The notes beneath the pieces are model-generated. The model had not been told where the DNA came from and searched no databases. It was given only the letters and a program-made list of their open reading frames with translations. This document shows, piece after piece, positions 51,087 to 54,965 of a stretch of DNA of 54,965 nucleotides. The position numbers and the translations under genes are program-made. Location: positions 1 through 54,965 of the forward strand of contig CBDCME010000008.1 of assembly GCA_965218865.1 (NCBI GenBank). Direction: 5' to 3'. Position 1 is the first letter of the stretch; every line of letters begins with the position of its first letter. Source of the DNA: CBDCME01 sp965218865 (lineage in GTDB: Bacteria; Pseudomonadota; Alphaproteobacteria; JAAXGF01).

Positions 51087-52162
51087 CCTGACGATCAGGC
51101 GGCGTAATTGACGGGGTGGGGGCGGAAGTAACCGCGCACTCGATCCGATGAACGCTGAGTTGCGCGCAAGACGGCGCGGGTGTTGTTGTCCAGTTCGTCC
51201 TTGGTGCCGGGCTGCGGCTTTTGGCGCAACTTCTGCTTGACATCGTTGTTCAAGTATTCGTCCGGGTTGCACTCGGGGGCCGGGAGGTAGAACAGCTCGA
51301 TCTCGTGGCGATGGCTCAGAGTCCAGGCCTTGACCCACTTGGCGTGGTGCACCTTCAGGTTATCTATGATCAGGAACACCTTCTGCTTTGCGTCCTTGAT
51401 CAGCCGCCGCAGGAAGATGATGAAGCGATCGACGTTAAGCGCCCCATCATACAGCATGAAGCGCATCAGGCCGCGGTTGGAGACGGCCGAAATCATGCTC
51501 TTGGAGATCTTCTTGGCGGTCCGGCCAACCACCGGCGTCTGGCCTCTTGGGGCATAACTGCGGCCGATCTGGTCTTGGTTGGAGATGCCGGTCTCGTCGC
51601 CCCAGTAGACGACGGCTCTCTCTCGCTTGGCGCGCCCGGCGATCGCCGGGTAGTCGCGCTCCAACCAGGCGGCCACGGCGGCGGGCGAGCGTTGTTTGGC
51701 GCGCGCCAGCGGCTTTTGCGGGGTCATGCCCCAGCGCTTCAGGTAGAGCTGGACGGTCGACAGGCCAAGGCGCTTGCCCAACCGGCGCTCGATCAACTCG
51801 CGCACCGCACGGGACGTCCACAATGCAAACGGCAGTTTGAGCTGATCGGGCGTCTTGTCGGCGATCCAGCGGCGGACTTGCCGGCCCTCCTCGGTGGTCA
51901 GCGCCCCCTTGCCCTTGCGTCCGGAAACCCGACGACCATCCAGGAGGCCGTCCTCGCCCCGTTCGCGATACCGCTTGAGCCAGATGTTGACCGTCTGCCG
52001 CTGCACGCCAACAACCCTGGCCGCCTCGGCCCGGCTCGATCCACCCTGCTCGACAAGCACGATCGCCCGACGCCGGAGTTCCTCCTGCGCCGCCCGACCA
52101 ATGCCACGAAAGTCACGCGCTTCCATGCACCATGTATAGCACAGTCCGATCAATATGTCAGG
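51087..52162 (-). mobile_element. IS630-family element (second type), complete
   Basis: The 1076-bp element begins CCTGACGATCAGGCGG and ends ...ATGTCAGG, with TA on both sides. Its imperfect ends (CCTGACGAT and CCTGACATA) are unlike the other IS630 type. It carries one intact transposase gene. Confidence 0.85.
51095..52126 (-). CDS. IS630-family transposase (second type)
   Basis: This intact protein of about 343 residues begins MEARDFRGIGRAAQEELRRR. It has an N-terminal helix-turn-helix (EAARVVGVQRQTVNIWLKRY) and a DDE domain with YWGDETGISNQDQIGRSYAP, VFLIIDNLKVHHAKWVKAWT and LPAPECNPDEYLNNDVKQKL. Unlike the frameshifted type at 37470, it needs no recoding. The stop lies eight bases inside the left end. 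The start ten codons downstream of the longest frame is preferred, because the upstream codons fall within the terminal sequence. Confidence 0.93.
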   Translation of the reverse strand: MEARDFRGIGRAAQEELRRRAIVLVEQGGSSRAEAARVVGVQRQTVNIWLKRYRERGEDGLLDGRRVSGRKGKGALTTEEGRQVRRWIADKTPDQLKLPFALWTSRAVRELIERRLGKRLGLSTVQLYLKRWGMTPQKPLARAKQRSPAAVAAWLERDYPAIAGRAKRERAVVYWGDETGISNQDQIGRSYAPRGQTPVVGRTAKKISKSMISAVSNRGLMRFMLYDGALNVDRFIIFLRRLIKDAKQKVFLIIDNLKVHHAKWVKAWTLSHRHEIELFYLPAPECNPDEYLNNDVKQKLRQKPQPGTKDELDNNTRAVLRATQRSSDRVRGYFRPHPVNYAA

Positions 52163-52233
52163 TATTATTTTGAGATATTAGTAACGCCCGCGTGATGCCG
52201 TAACATTTTTTACGGGAGGAAACGACCGGGGCG

Positions 52234-52923
52234 ATGAAAATTAGAAACACGCTTGCCGGCATTACGTTGCTGGGGCATCTCTCGGCGGAAGAACTGCGGG
52301 CAACCGAACGTCGTTGCCGCTGGCGTCGTTACAATGCGAAGAAGCAAATCTTCGACCGCGAGAGCGATGGCCGCGACATCTATTTCATCGTCGATGGCGC
52401 GGTGCAGATCGTCAACTATTCGGCCGCGGGACGCGAGATCGCCTTTGCTCAATTCGACAACGGAAATTATTTCGGCGAGCTTTCGGCCCTGGATGGTAAA
52501 TCGCGCTCGGCGAGCGCCGTCGCGGCCGAGGAGTGTCTCCTGGCCATCATGTCGGCGGCGGCCTTCAAGGAAATGTTGTTGCAGCACCCGGACATGGCGA
52601 TAGAGGTCTTGTTACGGCTGACCCACATCGTTCGCGACGCCGACAGCCGGATTATGGATTTGAGCACCTTGAGCGCGATTAATCGGGTGCACGGCGAAAT
52701 CCTCCGCATGGCCGATTCCATCCGCGCGGACGACAACCGCGCGGTCATCAAGCGACTGCCCACCCATAGCGATATCGCCAGCCGAGCAAGCACGACCCGC
52801 GAAACGGTCTCGCGCGTGCTCAGCAATTTGAACCGTGTCCAACTCGTTCGACGAGCCGGTAACGGGATTGAAATTCTCGACGTCGATAGACGTCGCGACA
52901 TGGTTGAACAAATCAATGGTTAA
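52234..52923 (+). CDS. Crp/Fnr-family transcriptional regulator
   Basis: The 229-residue protein has an N-terminal cyclic-nucleotide-binding fold with the phosphate-binding cassette NGNYFGELSALDGKSRSASA. The G-E-L and R-S residues contact cAMP in CRP. A C-terminal winged helix-turn-helix follows (THSDIASRASTTRETVSRVL, SNLNRVQLVRRAGNG). No cysteine cluster for an iron-sulphur centre is present, so it resembles CRP rather than FNR. The IS630-type element ends 71 bases before its start and may have displaced its native promoter. Targets are unknown. Confidence 0.93.
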   Translation: MKIRNTLAGITLLGHLSAEELRATERRCRWRRYNAKKQIFDRESDGRDIYFIVDGAVQIVNYSAAGREIAFAQFDNGNYFGELSALDGKSRSASAVAAEECLLAIMSAAAFKEMLLQHPDMAIEVLLRLTHIVRDADSRIMDLSTLSAINRVHGEILRMADSIRADDNRAVIKRLPTHSDIASRASTTRETVSRVLSNLNRVQLVRRAGNGIEILDVDRRRDMVEQING

Positions 52924-53230
52924 CTAGCCCGAGATGGCGTTTTGGACGCGAGCGGTTTCTCCTGTGCGTGGACGTGCCATGTGTGGACACGATTTCATAA
53001 TGACGCCGAGAATTATTTATTTCCGCCCCGCCTTGCCGACCGCACCAATTCGTAAACAACATTCGAAAAAAATAACAGATATTTAACGAGATTTCTAAAC
53101 AATTCCCGGATCTTGTGATGGTGGTCACTTGATGTGAAGTTCGATTTGGTCGATTCTGCGGTGGGCAAATCGGAGGGTGGTGGAGTTGCAAGCCCATGGA
53201 CGCTAGCATTCCCGAACAAATGGAGTTATA
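52924..53230. other. Noncoding stretch between the Crp/Fnr gene and IS630 copy 4
   Basis: About 300 bases contain only short frames on both strands. An AT-rich patch around 53050-53100 could hold a promoter, but no clear -35/-10 pair or hairpin terminator is visible. Confidence 0.4.
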
Positions 53231-53240
53231 CCAACCGCCC

Positions 53241-53846
53241 TTAACATTGACTTGTGCGATCCCACGCTCTGAGGCCGATGGACATGATCTTCCAAGGTTG
53301 GTCGGTCAGGTTGTTCCAGGCTTGGCAAGAGGCCTCGACGATGGCTTCATAGGAGTCGAAGACACGATTGGAGAGCCAGTTCTGGCGGAGGTATTGCCAG
53401 ACATTTTCGGCGGGATTGATCTCCGGGGACTTGGGTGGCAAAGGCACGAGGGAGATGTTCTCCGGGATGCCGAGTTTGGCAGTGGTGTGCCATGCGGCTT
53501 GGTCGAGCAGCACGACGGCATGGGCGTTTGGGGCAACGGCCCGGCTGATTTCCTCGAGATGCAGGTCCATGGCTTCAGTATTGGCGCGCGGCATGACCAG
53601 CGCCGCGCCCTCACCGCGCTCGGGGCAGATGGCGCCGAAGAGATACGCCGAAGAGGTCCGTAGGTCCTTGACCTGGCGCGGGCGCGATCCCTTTGGGGCC
53701 CACTGGCGCACCAGGCTGTTCTTCTGGCCGACGCGCATTTCATCTTGAAACCAAACCTCTATGGGCGTGTCCGGTGGCTGTGCCGCTACGATTTTCGCCA
53801 AGTGTTCGGGAAAACTTTTTTTTAAATTCCTCCTGTGCCCGCGCAT
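53241..53846 (-). CDS. IS630-type transposase orfB (copy 4)
   Basis: The catalytic frame is complete, with the acidic residues in WFQDEMRVG, LLDQAAWHT and NPAENVWQYL. One conservative change (SPEINPAEN instead of SPELNPAEN) separates it from the other copies. It depends on orfA, which is broken here. Confidence 0.88.
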   Translation of the reverse strand: MRGHRRNLKKSFPEHLAKIVAAQPPDTPIEVWFQDEMRVGQKNSLVRQWAPKGSRPRQVKDLRTSSAYLFGAICPERGEGAALVMPRANTEAMDLHLEEISRAVAPNAHAVVLLDQAAWHTTAKLGIPENISLVPLPPKSPEINPAENVWQYLRQNWLSNRVFDSYEAIVEASCQAWNNLTDQPWKIMSIGLRAWDRTSQC

Positions 53847-54307
53847 CCTGGCCGACGTGGCGCGGGCGCGCGGAAATATGCGAGAACCCGAGCGCGGCCA
53901 GCAGCTTGCCGACGCTCCGCTCGTGATAGTCCACGCCGAAGCGCGTTCGGATCAGTTGCTTGAGATCGATGCAGCGCCAGCGCACGACCCCATCCCGTTC
54001 GGGATCGGGACCGGCCTCGATAGCCCGCGAAAGCGCCGCCATTTGCGACGGCGTCAACCGGACGCAACGCCCCGTTCGGCTTGCGGTCGATCAGACCGGC
54101 CGGACCTCCCGCGTTGAACCGGTGAACCCAGTCCCGCAACGTCTGCCGATCCATGCCGCCAATACCCGCCGCGCACGCTCGATCCATCCCATCGTAGATG
54201 GCCGCCATCGACAAAAGCCGTCGCGCCTGGTTCCCATCATCGCTCCGTGCCGCAAGAACACGGACTCTTTCAGCATCAAAGTCGTTTCGCAAAGGAATCG
54301 TTGGCAT
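53740..54307 (-). pseudogene. IS630-type orfA with a one-base insertion (copy 4)
   Basis: The frame starts normally (MPTIPLRNDFDAER) and reaches LIDRKPNGALR. An extra base near 54060 (CAACCGGACGC instead of CAACCGACGC) shifts it. The remaining codons, MTPSQMAALSRAIEAGPDPE onward, are in another frame that still reaches the slippery site. No full transposase can be made without suppressing this shift. Confidence 0.88.
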
Positions 54308-54632
54308 TGAACACACTCCCTTGTTGCCAACAACCTTGAATCACACAAAACCTGGCGTGTAAACCTTTGCGCGAGTCAAACTCTGGGGCGGTTGGTATTA
54401 TATACGAAATGACGACCGTGGCGACCGGTCGGATTGGCGGGAAAGCGTTTTTTTTACCGGGAATTTTCCTTGCGTGGTTCGACGTGGGGCCGAACGCCGC
54501 GTGGAGGGGCGTGAGGTGACGCCCGGGATCGCCGGCGACGATTCGCGGGTTTTGCCCCTTAGCTATCCGGTTTGAACAATGGCTGTCGCCTGTGGCGGTC
54601 GAGGAGGCGTCCTAGATGAGGTGGAATAATCA

Positions 54633-54965
54633 GTGAGAATTTTCAAGCATTACATATAGCGCCGGTTTTTTTATCTTGGTGTATTGGAGGAGTTCATCCT
54701 CCTGTGCGCGGTTTTATTCGGGTTTCGTGCTTCGTTATACGGATTTCGAGTTCGGGCGGACACCGGTCGTTCAGTTGTCGCACACCTTGGTGAGTTACGT
54801 TCCGGAAGCGCTGATATTTTCCTTCGTGTTTCTGATGACGATGTTCGCGCTGGGCATGTACCAGAAGATCCCATCACTACTATTCAGCCTCATGACTCTA
54901 GTTTCTTTGTAGCACATGGTGATGGGACTTGCAACCTCGGATTTCGAGGGAGTTCCTGTCACGCG
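54633..54965 (+). pseudogene. Decayed 5' part of an XrtA/PEP-CTERM-type glycosyltransferase gene
   Basis: After GAGGTGG and a GTG, the frame reads VRIFKHYI then TAG, and continues RRFFYLGVLEEFILLCAVLF. A -1 or +2 shift near 54720 is then needed to read RYTDFEFGRTPVVQLSHTLV and SYVPEALIFSFVFLMTMFAL before another stop at 54912. R-I-F-x-H-Y-x-P followed by L-x-x-L-E-x-x-x-L and a second helix ending G-x-Y is how XrtA-associated (TIGR03013-like) sugar transferases begin. With one nonsense codon, one frameshift and a further stop it is a pseudogene, or the window has sequence errors here. The preceding 237 bases hold nothing I recognise. Confidence 0.45.

Larger units (their letters stand above)
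53231..54395 (-). mobile_element. IS630-type element, copy 4 (inverted, inactivated)
   Basis: The element lies in the opposite orientation to copies 1 to 3 and is 1165 bp, one base longer than copies 2 and 3, with TA at both borders. Its outer end shares GCCCCAGAG with copy 1 and not GCCCTAGAG of copies 2 and 3, so copies 1 and 4 form one lineage. Confidence 0.95.

Overview
The window looks like a chromosomal segment of an alphaproteobacterium. Supporting genes are trcR (DUF1013, an alphaproteobacterial cell-cycle regulator), two YdcH/DUF465 proteins beside ubiX and purE, a groESL operon with a CIRCE-like operator, and DctPQM and ABC uptake systems with GC-rich codon use. The host backbone is ordinary metabolism, but it is very heavily broken up by mobile DNA. 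I see elements or remnants of IS630 (two types), IS66 with a DUF4338 partner, IS256, IS110, IS6, IS30, IS1380, IS1595 (two types), a probable IS1634-type element, several group II introns and a short palindromic repeat family.

Layout. 1-1050: an Ig-like protein fragment cut by a truncated IS630. 1081-3907: TRAP transporter dctMQP. 4160-4940: patchwork of IS6 and IS110 pieces. 5337-6399: hypothetical gene and 1-Cys peroxiredoxin. 6500-8010: group II intron and IS relics. 8054-10176: groEL-groES with promoter and operator. 10353-11094: small phage-like genes. 11097-19518: an IS630 copy split by an IS66/DUF4338 element whose two ends each carry a full-length group II intron in opposite orientation. 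20058-24381: a four-gene sugar-type ABC importer. 24562-26551: gene remnants around a rearranged IS256. 26700-28534: a TPR protein gene interrupted in its signal peptide by an IS1595. 28766-29357: IS and intron relics. 29472-34009: a partly duplicated 5-oxoprolinase gene. 34236-35399: IS630 copy 2.

35547-41925 is an AT-rich 6.4-kb transposon with 24-bp terminal inverted repeats and a perfect 8-bp target duplication. It carries an IS1595-family transposase plus eight passenger genes: small unknown proteins, two winged-helix-type proteins, a lipoprotein-like protein, a DUF5678-retropepsin pair, a zinc-ribbon membrane protein and a secreted protein. Its composition differs from the host, which implies transfer. 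It is the best candidate for a little-described system here.

42045-43547: orphan antitoxin, truncated toxin and broken IS30. 44178-50652: the most intact host block (quinone oxidoreductase, trcR, hldE, ydcH, ubiX, ydcH, diguanylate cyclase, purE, a tRNA), punctuated by 135-bp palindromic repeats whose loop is inverted in one copy. 51087-54965: a second IS630 type, a Crp/Fnr regulator, IS630 copy 4, and the decayed start of an XrtA/PEP-CTERM-type glycosyltransferase.

Most functional statements rest on recognised motifs and family knowledge. Element boundaries are stated from repeats and target duplications read directly in the sequence.
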